Shown: positions 25,568 through 34,871, numbered from the stretch's first letter. The stretch: 64,000 bases of DNA from Chitinophaga lutea (GCF_003813775.1 NZ_RPDH01000002.1:186001-250000), one strand, 5' to 3'. Translations and numbers: made by a program. Notes: generated by a model not told the origin, from the sequence alone.

Positions 25568-25939
25568 CTATTTTTTCGCCAGCGCCTTTGCTTCGTTCTG
25601 TTTCATCCGCAGTTTCACGATCTTTTTAATGAGCGCTGCCGGCAGTTTTTTGCCTGGCGGAAAGTGCAGCGTGGCGCCGGATATTTTCACGTCTTTTAAT
25701 GACGGTTCGAGTTCTCTGACCAGCGCCGGGCTCATCGTAAACAGGCTGCAATATTTGCTATTGGCGCCGAATCCCACCAGCATATAGTGATGTTTAAACG
25801 AGGGGACCTGGTAACTGATCAGTTCTTCCGCATCGGGTGCGGCGGAACGGATAATGGTACGCATCTCCTCCAGCGTGCTGCGGAATGCCGGCGCCTGCCT
25901 GGCAATGAAGTCGTCTACTTCGGGGGACCTGTTCGCCAT
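25568..25939 (-). CDS. DUF1801 family protein
   Basis: 123 residues: VDDFIARQAPAFRSTLEEMRTIIRSAAPDAEELISYQVPSF is the classic DUF1801 opening, and HFPPGKKLPAALIKKIVKLR is the closing helix. The family includes YdhG-like proteins proposed as iron chaperones, with weak functional evidence. It lies 10 bases downstream of the SRPBCC gene and should be co-transcribed. Confidence 0.85.
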   Translation of the reverse strand: MANRSPEVDDFIARQAPAFRSTLEEMRTIIRSAAPDAEELISYQVPSFKHHYMLVGFGANSKYCSLFTMSPALVRELEPSLKDVKISGATLHFPPGKKLPAALIKKIVKLRMKQNEAKALAKK

Positions 25940-25949
25940 ATAACGGGTA

Positions 25950-26390
25950 TTACTGTTCAGACAGTTCTTTTACTTTTTCCAGCGCCTTCGGCCAGGCGTT
26001 TTTGAAATACTCCGCATGTTCTGCGGTAATGTCCATATCCACCGCCAGCTCCGTTTGGCCGTTAGCGCTGTGGAGGGTATAGTTTTCTTCGGCGCCGGCC
26101 CAGGCTTTTACCTCAGGGCTTTCGGTATCCGCCACACCATTTTTGATCATGCCAAGGTGCTGGAACGACATATACTCGTTGGGCTTTTTAACGGCTATCC
26201 GTGACAGCATACCTTCCTGATGGGTGGAATCGAAGAAGCGGACTTCACTGCCTTCTTTCCAGTCAGTTTCCGCCGTGCTGCCTTCCCCGAATACCGATGT
26301 CCAGGCCGGGTAAGTGGCCTTGTTCCAGAGTACGTCCCATACCTTTTCGCGCGGGGCGTTGATGCTGGTGCTGAAATGTAACTTTTCCAT
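25950..26390 (-). CDS. SRPBCC (AHSA1-like) domain protein
   Basis: 146 residues, helix-grip fold: LHFSTSINAPREKVWDVLWN at the start, FFDSTHQEGMLSRIAVKKPNEYMSFQH, then AWAGAEENYTLHSANGQTEL and a long C-terminal helix (AEYFKNAWPKALEKVKEL). The Aha1-type fold binds hydrophobic ligands; role unknown. First gene of a two-gene operon with DUF1801, divergent from thioredoxin. Confidence 0.85.
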   Translation of the reverse strand: MEKLHFSTSINAPREKVWDVLWNKATYPAWTSVFGEGSTAETDWKEGSEVRFFDSTHQEGMLSRIAVKKPNEYMSFQHLGMIKNGVADTESPEVKAWAGAEENYTLHSANGQTELAVDMDITAEHAEYFKNAWPKALEKVKELSEQ

Positions 26391-26488
26391 AATTGAAGGG
26401 TTTTAATGCTCTCACAAAGATGGCGATCTTTCGCGGTAGCGAGGCGGTGTAAATACGACATTCTTCGGGTGGATCGGGACAGTTGCCG

Positions 26489-26496
26489 TATATTTG
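26489..26496 (+). promoter_or_regulatory. -7 promoter element of thioredoxin gene (TATATTTG)
   Basis: Exact TAnnTTTG match 15 bases before the thioredoxin ATG. No TTG lies 19-20 bases upstream, so the -33 half is weak. Confidence 0.45.
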
Positions 26497-26511
26497 TGAC
26501 AAACGGATACT

Positions 26512-26808
26512 ATGGCTACTTTTTCGGAAACCATCAACAGCAATAAACCGGTACTGGTTGATTTTTTTGCGACCTGGTGCGGTCCCTGCAAAACCATGGA
26601 GCCCATCCTCAGAAACCTGAAAGATGAAGTAGGCGACGACGCGACCATTATTAAAATAGACGTAGACAAGAACCCCGCCGCGGCCCAGGCCTTCGAGGTA
26701 CAGGGCGTGCCTACGCTGATCCTCTTCAAAGCCGGTAAGATATTATGGCGCCAGGCCGGTGTGGTGCCCGCCAAACAACTGGAACAACTGATCAAACAGC
26801 ACATATAA
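26512..26808 (+). CDS. trxA: Thioredoxin
   Basis: 98 residues, single thioredoxin domain with active site WCGPCK (22-27), the cis-Pro loop in GVPTLILF near 73-80, and no signal peptide, so cytoplasmic. It reduces protein disulfides using thioredoxin reductase. It is slightly shorter than E. coli TrxA (108). The GNAT gene starts on the base after its stop. Confidence 0.9.
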   Translation: MATFSETINSNKPVLVDFFATWCGPCKTMEPILRNLKDEVGDDATIIKIDVDKNPAAAQAFEVQGVPTLILFKAGKILWRQAGVVPAKQLEQLIKQHI

Positions 26809-27330
26809 ATGGACATTCAATTGGTGCGCATCGGCCCGGCCGATGTGGGGGCATTGCAGGAACTGGCCGGCCGCACATTCATCGATGCGTTCGGCGGGGC
26901 GAATACAGCTGAAGACATGGACAGCTATCTGAAAACGGCGCTTTCCGAAACGAAACTGCGGGAAGAACTGACCAATCCCGACTCCGAGTTTTATTTCGCG
27001 CTGGTGGACCATGTTCCTGCCGGCTATCTGAAAATCAATTTCGCCGCGGCGCAAACCGACCTGCGCGATGAGGCCGGCATCGAAATAGAACGCATTTATG
27101 TTTTGCAACAATATCACGGGCAGCGTGTAGCGCCCGCCCTGATCGGCAAAGCGCTGGAGATTGCCACGGAGCGGAAGGCCGCATACATCTGGCTGGGCGT
27201 TTGGGAGGAGAATGCCCGCGCCATCCGCTTCTACGAGAAGAACGGCTTCGTTCCTTTCGGCACGCATGTTTTTAAACTCGGCAGCGATGAACAAACGGAC
27301 GTGCTCATGAAAAAGGTAATGCGGGAATGA
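26809..27330 (+). CDS. GNAT family N-acetyltransferase
   Basis: 173 residues of GNAT fold: VRIGPADVGALQELAGRTF at the start, IERIYVLQQYHGQRVAPALIGKALE (motif A, with the Q-x-x-G-x-x-x acetyl-CoA loop), and IWLGVWEENARAIRFYEKNGFVPFGTHVFKLG (motif B). Closest in layout to polyamine or ribosomal-protein acetyltransferases such as the PaiA type, but the substrate is not known. Stop-start TAAATG junction with thioredoxin shows tight coupling. Confidence 0.85.
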   Translation: MDIQLVRIGPADVGALQELAGRTFIDAFGGANTAEDMDSYLKTALSETKLREELTNPDSEFYFALVDHVPAGYLKINFAAAQTDLRDEAGIEIERIYVLQQYHGQRVAPALIGKALEIATERKAAYIWLGVWEENARAIRFYEKNGFVPFGTHVFKLGSDEQTDVLMKKVMRE

Positions 27331-27365
27331 TTTTATAAAATCAATTTATTTACTACTTTAATGCT

Positions 27366-27770
27366 ATGAAAACAACCCGACGAAAATTCCTCGGCGCCGC
27401 CGCACTGGCAGGCGCGGGCGCAATAGCCCCGGTACTGCCGCTCGCGGCTGCCGCCAAAAAACACCCGGTGGTGCATCATGTATTCTTCTGGCTGAAAAAC
27501 CCGGATTCCAAAGAAGACCGCGACAAACTCATCGCCGGCCTTAAGACCCTTTCCAAAATAGAAACCGTGCGCGACCTGCGGGTAGGCGTTGTGGCCAGCA
27601 CCGAAAAAAGAGAAGTGGTGGATAACAGCTGGGGCGTGTCCGAGCTCATGTTCTTCGACGACCTGGCAGGGCAGGAGGCTTACCAGAGCCATCCCATCCA
27701 TCTCGAATTCATCAGGAACTGCAGCCACCTCTGGAGCAAAGTCATTGTATATGACTCCATCGACGTCTAA
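27366..27770 (+). CDS. Dabb (stress-responsive A/B barrel) protein with Tat signal
   Basis: 134 residues. [20 protein letters not shown] is a twin-arginine signal peptide; the mature part is one dimeric A/B-barrel domain ([50 protein letters not shown]). The family ranges from stress proteins to olivetolic acid cyclase; an exported version is a Bacteroidota habit. 35 bases after the GNAT gene, so possibly the same operon. Confidence 0.83.
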   Translation: MKTTRRKFLGAAALAGAGAIAPVLPLAAAAKKHPVVHHVFFWLKNPDSKEDRDKLIAGLKTLSKIETVRDLRVGVVASTEKREVVDNSWGVSELMFFDDLAGQEAYQSHPIHLEFIRNCSHLWSKVIVYDSIDV

Positions 27771-27966
27771 AGATTTTAGACAGTCATTTGGAATTAAAAG
27801 AAGTTTAACTTAATTTTAAGCTTGTTATAACACGTTATCGGAAGAACAGAAAAATCTACATCGGGAACACCTGACATCAAATCGCTTCTTATCAATCAGT
27901 CAATAATACACTTATGCGCCGCTGCATCAGCCGAAACCAGCTGCTGTAGCACGATCAAATGGCCTA

Positions 27967-27998
27967 TTTGTATTACTGAATAAACCGGGGTAGCCTTG
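27967..27998 (+). promoter_or_regulatory. Candidate Bacteroidota promoter for the SusC/SusD operon
   Basis: TTTG at 27967-27970, a 20-base spacer, and TAGCCTTG at 27991-27998, seven of eight matches to TAnnTTTG. It is the best promoter found upstream of the SusC gene. Confidence 0.5.
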
Positions 27999-28067
27999 GA
28001 TTTATCGGATAATGATGATTGGTTTCGCATGATTAACCCAGCGTATTGTGCTTTAACCTGCATCTTA

Positions 28068-28088
28068 TTTTAAAATTCCATTTTAAAA
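28068..28088. repeat. Perfect 9-bp inverted repeat
   Basis: TTTTAAAAT (28068-28076) and ATTTTAAAA (28080-28088) around TCC. It lies in the presumed SusC leader and could be an operator or an RNA hairpin. Confidence 0.6.
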
Positions 28089-28368
28089 CTAAATTGTTAT
28101 GAAAGCCGTCTGCAGTACCAAAATCGACATCGATATCAGTAAACGAACCGTGCAATTGCTCGTATGATCATTCTCCGCCATTCCCGACGCCACTAAAAAC
28201 TGACGATCTACAGCATTATTACACCCGCCGGCAAAGCAGCTTGCTTACCGGAGAGGGAACGTGCGTCCTTTTTTCCTTCATATTTTAAATCGAAAGCGTA
28301 TAAAAATCCACTTCCTTTAATCCTTAAAATCCATGTTATGATCAGAATACAAACTTAGGGTAACAAAA

Positions 28369-28392
28369 CCGGCAATATGGGGATATTGCCGG
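28369..28392 (+). terminator. Strong hairpin 75 bases before susC-like start
   Basis: CCGGCAATAT (28369-28378), loop GGGG, ATATTGCCGG (28383-28392): a perfect 10-bp stem. No T-run follows on the plus strand, so it may be an mRNA-stabilising or attenuator element rather than a terminator; filed here for want of a better class. Confidence 0.45.
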
Positions 28393-28465
28393 CAAAACGA
28401 AACTGGAGTGAAGCTTCCAGTCTATTACAGTTCAAAATCTTGGTGAACCATAACTCTTCAAAAAT

Positions 28466-31400
28466 ATGAAAAAAAAGAGGAATATTGCTTTTTTTACGAA
28501 AGCGATAAGAGGAACCTTTTTGCCTGCGTGTACGCTTGTAATTACCATTTCCTTCACGCCTTCCACCTATGCCGTTAACGCCGCTCCGGCGCCGTTTTTC
28601 CAACAGGAACAACAAACCATCAAAGGCAAGGTGATCAGCGAAAAAGACAACCAGCCCGTACCCGGTGCGGCGGTACAGATCAAAGGCACCACCAAAGGCA
28701 CCGTAACCGGTGAGAACGGTGATTTTTCGCTGCCGGCCAAAACCGGCGACGTTATCGTGATCACCAGCATCGGTTTTACCACGCAGGAGTTTACCGTGGA
28801 AGCACCCGGCAAAACTTACAACATTACGCTGGCATACTCCAATACCTCTCTCGAAGAGGTGGTGGTAACGGGCTATTCCACGCAAAGGGTAAAAGATCTC
28901 ACCGGCTCGGTGGCCGTTGTGAACATCAACTCACTCAAATCCCAGCCGGTGGCGAGCCCCGTCGAAGCTCTCCAGGGTAAAGCAACGGGCGTGCAGATCA
29001 TCAGCGACGGTGCGCCCGGCGCCACGCCGCAAATCCGCATCAGGGGTTTCAGCACCATCAACAACAACGATCCGCTGTTCGTGATCGACGGGGTGCCTTA
29101 TGAAGGCAAACTCAGCTGGCTCGATCAGAACGATATCGAAAGCATGCAGGTGCTGAAAGATGCATCGTCTGCTTCCATCTACGGCGCCCGCGCGAATAAC
29201 GGCGTGGTGATCATCACCACCAAACAGGGTATCAAAGGGGCGCCCCGCATTTCGCTGGGGCTGTACTACGGCCGGCAGGTGCCGCGTAAAGAAGCCTTCC
29301 CGAAAATGATGAACCCTTCTCAGTATGCCAATTATCTTTTTGAGGCATTCAGAAATGCAGGCGTAACGCCGGGCACCTCTGAAACTACGGGGAGCAACTA
29401 CGGCCCCGGACCTAACCCTACTTTACCGGAATACCTCGTGGCAGGCTCCGCAACCGGCCAGAACGTAACGGCGGCGGATGCAGACCCTTCCAAATACAAC
29501 TACAGCCGCGACTCCAAAACCTTCTACCAGATCACCAAAGCCAACCAGGCCGGTACCAACTGGTTTGAAGAAATCACCCAGAGCGCACCCATGAAAAATG
29601 CGCAGCTGAGCGTGACAGGCGGCGGCGAAAACGCCAACTACGCCATCGGCGCAGGTTATCTCGGCCAGAAGGGTATTGTGAAACACACCGGCTACGAGCG
29701 CTTCAACGTAAGGGCCAATACCAAATTCACAGCCTTCGACGGCCACTTCCGTTTTGGCGAAAACATGCAGTACAGCTACGAAGAGTTTGTGGGCGTTGGT
29801 GTGAACCCCAACGTTTCGGGCGACTACCAGGGCGAAGGCAGCGCATTCGGTTTTGCGTACCGCATCCCGGTGATCATCCCGGTGTATGATATCAAAGGCA
29901 ACTTTGCCGGCAGCCGCGGCGATAAGCTGGGCAACGCCCAGAATCCGCTGGCGCTGCTGTACCGCGCTAAAGACAACCGCAACAAACGCAATTTCTTCTT
30001 CGGCAACGTGTTTGGTGAGGCAGACATCGTGAAAGGCCTCGTAGCGCGCACCTCCTTTGGTCTCCGTTATGAAAACTACAACGGCATCACCATCGGTTAT
30101 CCCAACCTGGAGTTCTCCGAAGGCAGCAACAACAACAACCTCGGCGAATTCCAGGGATACAGCACCGACTGGACCTGGACCAACACGCTGACCTACAAAC
30201 TCAATATCCTGAACCGCCACGCACTGACGCTGCTGGCCGGTACTGAGGCGTACAACGCCCGCAGCCGCCAGCTGAACGGCGGCAGGAACGACTTCTTCCT
30301 GCTGGGTAACATGGACTACTACTACCTCTCACGCGGTTCTTCCAACATCAGCAACAACAGCACCGGCGGCGTAGGCTCCCTGTTTTCCATCTTCGGAAGG
30401 GCGGACTATTCCTACAACGACCGTTACCTGGTGAGCTTCACGGTACGCCGCGACGGTTCTTCCAACTTCGGCCCGGAAAACAAATACGGTACCTTCCCCG
30501 CGGGCAGCATCGCCTGGCGCGCGTCTGAAGAAGGTTTCATGAAAGACGTGAAATGGATCACCGACCTGAAACTCCGCGCCGGCTACGGTATTACCGGTAA
30601 CCAGCGTATTCCCGGCTTCCAGTACATTCCGCGCTTCGAAAGCGCCCTCAACTCATCTGCATACCCCATCAATGGCGCAGGCGTTGTAACGGGCGTTTGG
30701 CAGAACGGTTACGCCAATCCTTCCGTAAAATGGGAAGAGCTGAAGTCGCTGAACCTCGGGCTTGATTTCACCCTGTTGCAGGGCGACCTCGACGGTGCCA
30801 TCGACTGGTACAACCGTAAAACCTCCGACATGCTGTATCCCGTGCCCCTGCCGGCAACTGCGGTAGGCCAGGGTAACTCTCCGTTCGTGAACATCGGCGA
30901 TATGGAGAACAAGGGGATTGAAGTAGCCGTTGGTTATCACCTCGGCCAGCGCGGCGACCAGCCATTCAAGCTCGACCTGAACGTGAACTTTTCACGCAAC
31001 GTGAACCAGGTACTCACTTTGGCACCTTCCGTGAAAGAACAGGTGTACGGCACCTTCCGCAGCCTGCAAACCACGCTGCTGCGCCCGGGCATGCCCTTCG
31101 GTTCCTTCTATGGATATGATGTGGTGGGTATTTACCAGGATGCAGCCGACGTATCCGGCAGCCCCTCATATACCGGCGCGCGCGTAGGCGGCTTCAAGTA
31201 CAGGGATATTTCCGGCCCGGACGGCAAACCCGACGGCGTGATCACTCCGTTCGACCGTACCGTGATCGGCAACCCGCACCCGGATTTCCTGTATTCCTTC
31301 TCCGTGAACGCCAAGTATAAAAACTGGGACCTGCTGATGTTCTTCAATGGTTCACAGGGCAACGACCTGTATGAAGCCACCCGTTACTTCACCGACTTCG

Positions 31401-31780
31401 GTACTTTCGATGGTACGGCCAGCGTTCGGATGCTCAACCACTGGTCGCCCACCAACAAAGGCGCCACTGCTCCGTCTCCCAACAGGAAGGCTTCCGACTT
31501 TGAATACGCCTCTTCCAGCTACTATGTACAGGACGGCAGCTACTTCCGTATGAAGAACCTGCAGATCGGGTATTCTTTCCCGGCTGAAAAATGGTTCAAC
31601 GGCCATCTGCGGAGCCTCCGGGTGTATGCGAGCGCCACGAATCTTTTCACGATTACGAAGTACACCGGCCTCGATCCCGAAGTAAGCCAGACCAACAGCA
31701 CCTTCTCGGCGCTGGGCGTTGATTTCGGTATCTATCCCGTAGGCAGGCAGTATCTCTTTGGCATCAGTGCAGGTTTCTAA
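28466..31780 (+). CDS. SusC/RagA family TonB-linked outer membrane transporter
   Basis: 1104 residues. Signal peptide to about residue 38, then a carboxypeptidase-regulatory-like domain (IKGKVISEKDNQPVPGAAVQIKGTT), a TonB-box-like SLEEVVVTGY segment near 130, the plug (VQIISDGAPGATPQIRIRGF, PLFVIDGVPY) and a 22-strand barrel ending in GISAGF. No secretin-TonB (STN) domain, so no direct anti-sigma signalling is expected. It imports oligosaccharides or peptides together with the SusD lipoprotein encoded 17 bases downstream. No glycosidase or protease is linked, so the substrate is not indicated. Confidence 0.96.
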   Translation: MKKKRNIAFFTKAIRGTFLPACTLVITISFTPSTYAVNAAPAPFFQQEQQTIKGKVISEKDNQPVPGAAVQIKGTTKGTVTGENGDFSLPAKTGDVIVITSIGFTTQEFTVEAPGKTYNITLAYSNTSLEEVVVTGYSTQRVKDLTGSVAVVNINSLKSQPVASPVEALQGKATGVQIISDGAPGATPQIRIRGFSTINNNDPLFVIDGVPYEGKLSWLDQNDIESMQVLKDASSASIYGARANNGVVIITTKQGIKGAPRISLGLYYGRQVPRKEAFPKMMNPSQYANYLFEAFRNAGVTPGTSETTGSNYGPGPNPTLPEYLVAGSATGQNVTAADADPSKYNYSRDSKTFYQITKANQAGTNWFEEITQSAPMKNAQLSVTGGGENANYAIGAGYLGQKGIVKHTGYERFNVRANTKFTAFDGHFRFGENMQYSYEEFVGVGVNPNVSGDYQGEGSAFGFAYRIPVIIPVYDIKGNFAGSRGDKLGNAQNPLALLYRAKDNRNKRNFFFGNVFGEADIVKGLVARTSFGLRYENYNGITIGYPNLEFSEGSNNNNLGEFQGYSTDWTWTNTLTYKLNILNRHALTLLAGTEAYNARSRQLNGGRNDFFLLGNMDYYYLSRGSSNISNNSTGGVGSLFSIFGRADYSYNDRYLVSFTVRRDGSSNFGPENKYGTFPAGSIAWRASEEGFMKDVKWITDLKLRAGYGITGNQRIPGFQYIPRFESALNSSAYPINGAGVVTGVWQNGYANPSVKWEELKSLNLGLDFTLLQGDLDGAIDWYNRKTSDMLYPVPLPATAVGQGNSPFVNIGDMENKGIEVAVGYHLGQRGDQPFKLDLNVNFSRNVNQVLTLAPSVKEQVYGTFRSLQTTLLRPGMPFGSFYGYDVVGIYQDAADVSGSPSYTGARVGGFKYRDISGPDGKPDGVITPFDRTVIGNPHPDFLYSFSVNAKYKNWDLLMFFNGSQGNDLYEATRYFTDFGTFDGTASVRMLNHWSPTNKGATAPSPNRKASDFEYASSSYYVQDGSYFRMKNLQIGYSFPAEKWFNGHLRSLRVYASATNLFTITKYTGLDPEVSQTNSTFSALGVDFGIYPVGRQYLFGISAGF

Positions 31781-31797
31781 CTTTAAAGCTTCTAACA

Positions 31798-33504
31798 ATG
31801 AAAAGAATAAACAGCATCATACTTCTAGCATTTATGGGATTACTGGCTGCGTGCAGCAGCGAGTTTCTTGAAAAAACGCCCCAGGGTGAATTATCCGGTC
31901 CGCAGCTCGAAACGCCCGACGGGGTGGAAGGCGTGCTGCTGGGCGCGTACGGCCTGATGAACGGCAACGTGAACGGCACCTGGGGCAACTACTCCTCTTC
32001 GCCAAGCCAGTGGCTCTTCGGGGAAGTTGGGGCGGACAATGCCCACAAAGGCAGCAATAACGGCGACCAGCCCAACATGAACCAGGTGGAACTGCATCAG
32101 GTGTCCAGCACCAACGATAATACGGAAATCATGTGGAACCGGTATTATGAAGGCGTGGCCCGCTGCAACAATACCCTCCGCATCCTGAAAACCGTACAGG
32201 CAGGCAATAACAAGCTCAGCGACGCCAGGGCGCTGGAAGTGGAAGCGGAAGCAAAAATGCTGCGCGCGCACTATTATTTTATGCTGCGCCGCGTTTTCGT
32301 GAACATTCCTTATGTGGATGAAACCATCGCTACCGCCGACGCCATCACCATTCCGAATAACGTCGAAGTATACCCGAAAATAGAGGAAGATCTCAAGTTC
32401 GCCGTAGCGAACCTGCCCGTTACCAAACCCAAAGGGGAAAAGGGTCGCGCAGACAAGATCGCCGCGCAGGCTTACCTCGGCAAGGTGTATCTCTACCAGA
32501 AAAAATACGCCGAAGCCCTGGCGCTGTTCAACACCGTGATCAACGCCAAACCCAGCATCGTTACGATGCCGTTTACCGATAACTTCGACGTGACCAAAGA
32601 AAACGGCCCTGAATCCATTTTCGCGGCACAGCACTCGATTAACCCAGACGGTAGCGGCGATAACGCCAACGTGGGTGACATGCTCGGCGGTTTCTACGGC
32701 TCCGCACCGGTAAACTGCTGCGGTTTTTACCAGCCGTCGTTCGACCTCGTGAACTCGTATAAAGTAACGGCAGCCGGCCTGCCGATGCTCGACAACGGGT
32801 ACCGCACCAATCCGTTCAAATCGGACTTCGGCCTCACCGGCGCCGCCAAAACGAATTATACGCCCGACAAAACGATCGCCGTTGACCCGCGCCTCGATTA
32901 TACTGTAGGCAGAAGGGGCGTGCCGTACCGCGACTGGGGCCTGATGGCAGGCGACGCCTGGATCAGGGATCCTGCATATGCCGGGCCTTTCGTGGGCGTG
33001 AAACACATGATCGAGCAGGCGCAGTTCTCCGGTCAGGCGGTAGCGGGCGGCTTGTACATCACAGGCCTCAACGTCAATATCATCCGCCTTGCCGACGTGT
33101 ACCTGATGGCAGCCGAGTGTAATATTGAAACGGGTGCGCTGGGAGAAGCCATGCGCCTGGTGAACCTCGTTCGTGCCCGGGCGGCATTGCTGCCGGCCAA
33201 AGAAGTTGGCGGCACACCGGCGGCTGCCTATAAAGTATTGCCCTACGCGGCATTCCCTTCGGCGGATTATGCCCGCAATGCCGTTCGTTTCGAGCGCAGG
33301 CTCGAACTGGCCATGGAAGGCCATCGCTTCTACGACCTGGTTCGTTGGGGCATAGCGAAACAGGTGATCGAAAGTTATTCTGCTTTTGAAGGCGGCATAT
33401 TGTCTTCTTTTGCCGGTATCGTGTTTGAGGACCAGGATGCTTATTTCCCCATTCCGCAACAGCAGATCGACCGGTCGCAGGGCGCATTGAAACAGAACAA
33501 CTAA
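31798..33504 (+). CDS. SusD/RagB family nutrient-binding lipoprotein
   Basis: 568 residues with lipobox Cys19 (LLAACSSEF). The SusD pattern is complete: EFLEKTPQGEL at the mature N-terminus, TPR-like helices (RYYEGVARCNNTLRIL, AEAKMLRAHYYFMLRRVF), and the C-terminal FERRLELAMEGHRFYDLVRWG and YFPIPQQQIDRS signatures. It sits as a lid over the SusC pore on the cell surface. Second gene of the operon; a terminator follows at 33532-33557. Confidence 0.96.
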   Translation: MKRINSIILLAFMGLLAACSSEFLEKTPQGELSGPQLETPDGVEGVLLGAYGLMNGNVNGTWGNYSSSPSQWLFGEVGADNAHKGSNNGDQPNMNQVELHQVSSTNDNTEIMWNRYYEGVARCNNTLRILKTVQAGNNKLSDARALEVEAEAKMLRAHYYFMLRRVFVNIPYVDETIATADAITIPNNVEVYPKIEEDLKFAVANLPVTKPKGEKGRADKIAAQAYLGKVYLYQKKYAEALALFNTVINAKPSIVTMPFTDNFDVTKENGPESIFAAQHSINPDGSGDNANVGDMLGGFYGSAPVNCCGFYQPSFDLVNSYKVTAAGLPMLDNGYRTNPFKSDFGLTGAAKTNYTPDKTIAVDPRLDYTVGRRGVPYRDWGLMAGDAWIRDPAYAGPFVGVKHMIEQAQFSGQAVAGGLYITGLNVNIIRLADVYLMAAECNIETGALGEAMRLVNLVRARAALLPAKEVGGTPAAAYKVLPYAAFPSADYARNAVRFERRLELAMEGHRFYDLVRWGIAKQVIESYSAFEGGILSSFAGIVFEDQDAYFPIPQQQIDRSQGALKQNN

Positions 33505-33531
33505 ATTTTGTATTCTGATCCTAACCCCCAG

Positions 33532-33566
33532 GGGCGTTTACCATTTGGTAAGCGCCCTTTGTTTTT
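33532..33566 (+). terminator. Rho-independent terminator after susD-like gene
   Basis: GGGCGTTTACC (33532-33542), loop ATTT, GGTAAGCGCCC (33547-33557), one G-T pair, then TTTGTTTTT. Confidence 0.85.
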
Positions 33567-33671
33567 AGGGCGATGGTCTGCACATTTCCCCCATGCGGCC
33601 GATGCCATGACAGACGTTGTGCATCGCCATATCCTTTACCGGCGTGATTTTACCCGGCAAAGAACCTTGTC

Positions 33672-33773
33672 ATGGATGTGATCACCGTTATCATTTATTT
33701 CCTGGTGGTGATGTTCATCGCCCGGCAAAAAAGGGTAGAAGCCGCTATGGTTTCATTCTTTGGAATTCTTTAA
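33672..33773 (+). CDS. Possible 33-residue membrane peptide
   Basis: ATG at 33672 to TAA at 33771-33773 encodes a peptide whose first 20 residues (VITVIIYFLVVMFIA) form one hydrophobic helix, followed by basic RQKR. It could be a small membrane protein or the first helix of a lost sodium-solute symporter. It lies between the SusD terminator and the HEAT-repeat gene, which starts 9 bases later. Weak support. Confidence 0.25.
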   Translation: MDVITVIIYFLVVMFIARQKRVEAAMVSFFGIL

Positions 33774-33782
33774 TTTCACCGC

Positions 33783-34871
33783 ATGGAGCCGCTCAAGGAA
33801 ATGTTCAACCACCGTTTTTACACAGGGTTTGCCGAAGCTTTCGGAAAAGCAGACAGGAATTTTAATACGGAATCATTCATCAGGGAGGTAACAAAAAACC
33901 TCGAAGACCGTTCCCTCAACCAGCGGCTGCACCATACATCCGTGGTGCTGCAGCATCACCTTCCCGCCGATTTCAAAAAGGCCATTTCGGTGCTGTATAA
34001 GGCCGTGGAGCATGTGCAGACAGGCTACACCGCTTTGGTGTTCCCGGGGTTTGTGGGCATGTTCGGGAAGGAGCATTTCGATCTTTCCATGGAGGCGCTG
34101 AAACATTTCACGGCCTATGGCTCGTCGGAGTTCGCGGTGAGGGAGTTTTTGAAACTGGATATGCAAAAGGCGCTGAAAATCATGCACAACTGGGCGGCAG
34201 ACGGTAACCATCACGTGCGCCGCCTCGCTTCGGAAGGAAGCCGTCCACGGCTGCCGTGGTCTTTTAAATTGGATGCGGTAATCAAAGAACCCTCACTCAC
34301 CCGCGGTATCCTCGAGCAACTGAACGCGGATACGGAGCTTTACGTAAGGAAGTCCGTCGCCAACCACCTCAACGATATTTCCAAAGACCATCCTGATTAT
34401 ATGATCAGACTGGTGAAAGGCTGGAACGCAGGCAACACCCATACCGCCTGGATCATCAAACATGCCAGCCGCTCCCTGATCAAATTAGGGCACCAGGATT
34501 CGCTGGCGGTTTTCAATTTTGAAAAGAACGTGAAGGTGCGGCTGGATAAGTTCCGGCTGGGTGCTGCCAAAATCAGGCTGGGAGAGGAACTGCTCTTTTC
34601 ATTCGACATTGTTTCGGAAAAGAAATCTGCCCAGAAGCTTGTGATCGACTATGCCATCCACTACCGGAAGGCCGGCGGCGGGCTCTCGCGCAAAGTATTT
34701 AAACTGAAAGAAGCGGAGCTGGCTCCGGGCGCCCGGCTGAGTCTCAGTAAAAAACAGACCCTCAAAGATTTTACCACCCGGAAGCATTATGCCGGTGAAC
34801 ATAAGGTCGACATCATCGTGAACGGGAGCGTAATGGGAGAAAAGACTTTCGTGCTGGCGATACCGTCGTAA
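33783..34871 (+). CDS. DNA alkylation repair-like HEAT-repeat protein (AlkD family)
   Basis: 362 residues. Residues about 1-230 are HEAT-like helical repeats of the AlkD/AlkC type (NRRLHHTSVVLQHH-like openings, FVGMFGKEHFDLSMEALKHFT, VRRLASEGSRPRLPW and ELYVRKSVANHLNDISKDHPD, WIIKHASRSLIKLGH). Residues 250-362 form an additional beta-rich domain (FSFDIVSEKKSAQKLVIDYAIHY). The RRLASEGSRPRLPW signature is that of the AlkC-like subgroup, which excises alkylated bases such as 3-methyladenine. Monocistronic with a strong terminator after it. Confidence 0.87.
   Translation: MEPLKEMFNHRFYTGFAEAFGKADRNFNTESFIREVTKNLEDRSLNQRLHHTSVVLQHHLPADFKKAISVLYKAVEHVQTGYTALVFPGFVGMFGKEHFDLSMEALKHFTAYGSSEFAVREFLKLDMQKALKIMHNWAADGNHHVRRLASEGSRPRLPWSFKLDAVIKEPSLTRGILEQLNADTELYVRKSVANHLNDISKDHPDYMIRLVKGWNAGNTHTAWIIKHASRSLIKLGHQDSLAVFNFEKNVKVRLDKFRLGAAKIRLGEELLFSFDIVSEKKSAQKLVIDYAIHYRKAGGGLSRKVFKLKEAELAPGARLSLSKKQTLKDFTTRKHYAGEHKVDIIVNGSVMGEKTFVLAIPS

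Larger units (their letters stand above)
27771..28465 (+). other. Long structured leader/intergenic region before susC-like gene
   Basis: 695 bases without a convincing gene. It holds a near-consensus promoter (27967-27998), a perfect AT-rich inverted repeat (28068-28088), a perfect GC-rich hairpin (28369-28392) and a weaker hairpin (28402-28421). A 22-codon frame at 28099-28167 (ending IDISKRTVQLLV) vaguely resembles the N-terminus of IS110 transposases but is too short to call. If transcription starts near 28003 the SusC mRNA has a leader of about 460 bases. Confidence 0.6.

Noticed and set aside
31891..33459. 522-codon minus-strand frame opposite the SusD gene
   Set aside because: Long because of GC-rich third positions; the opposite frame is a complete SusD protein and this translation has no domain.
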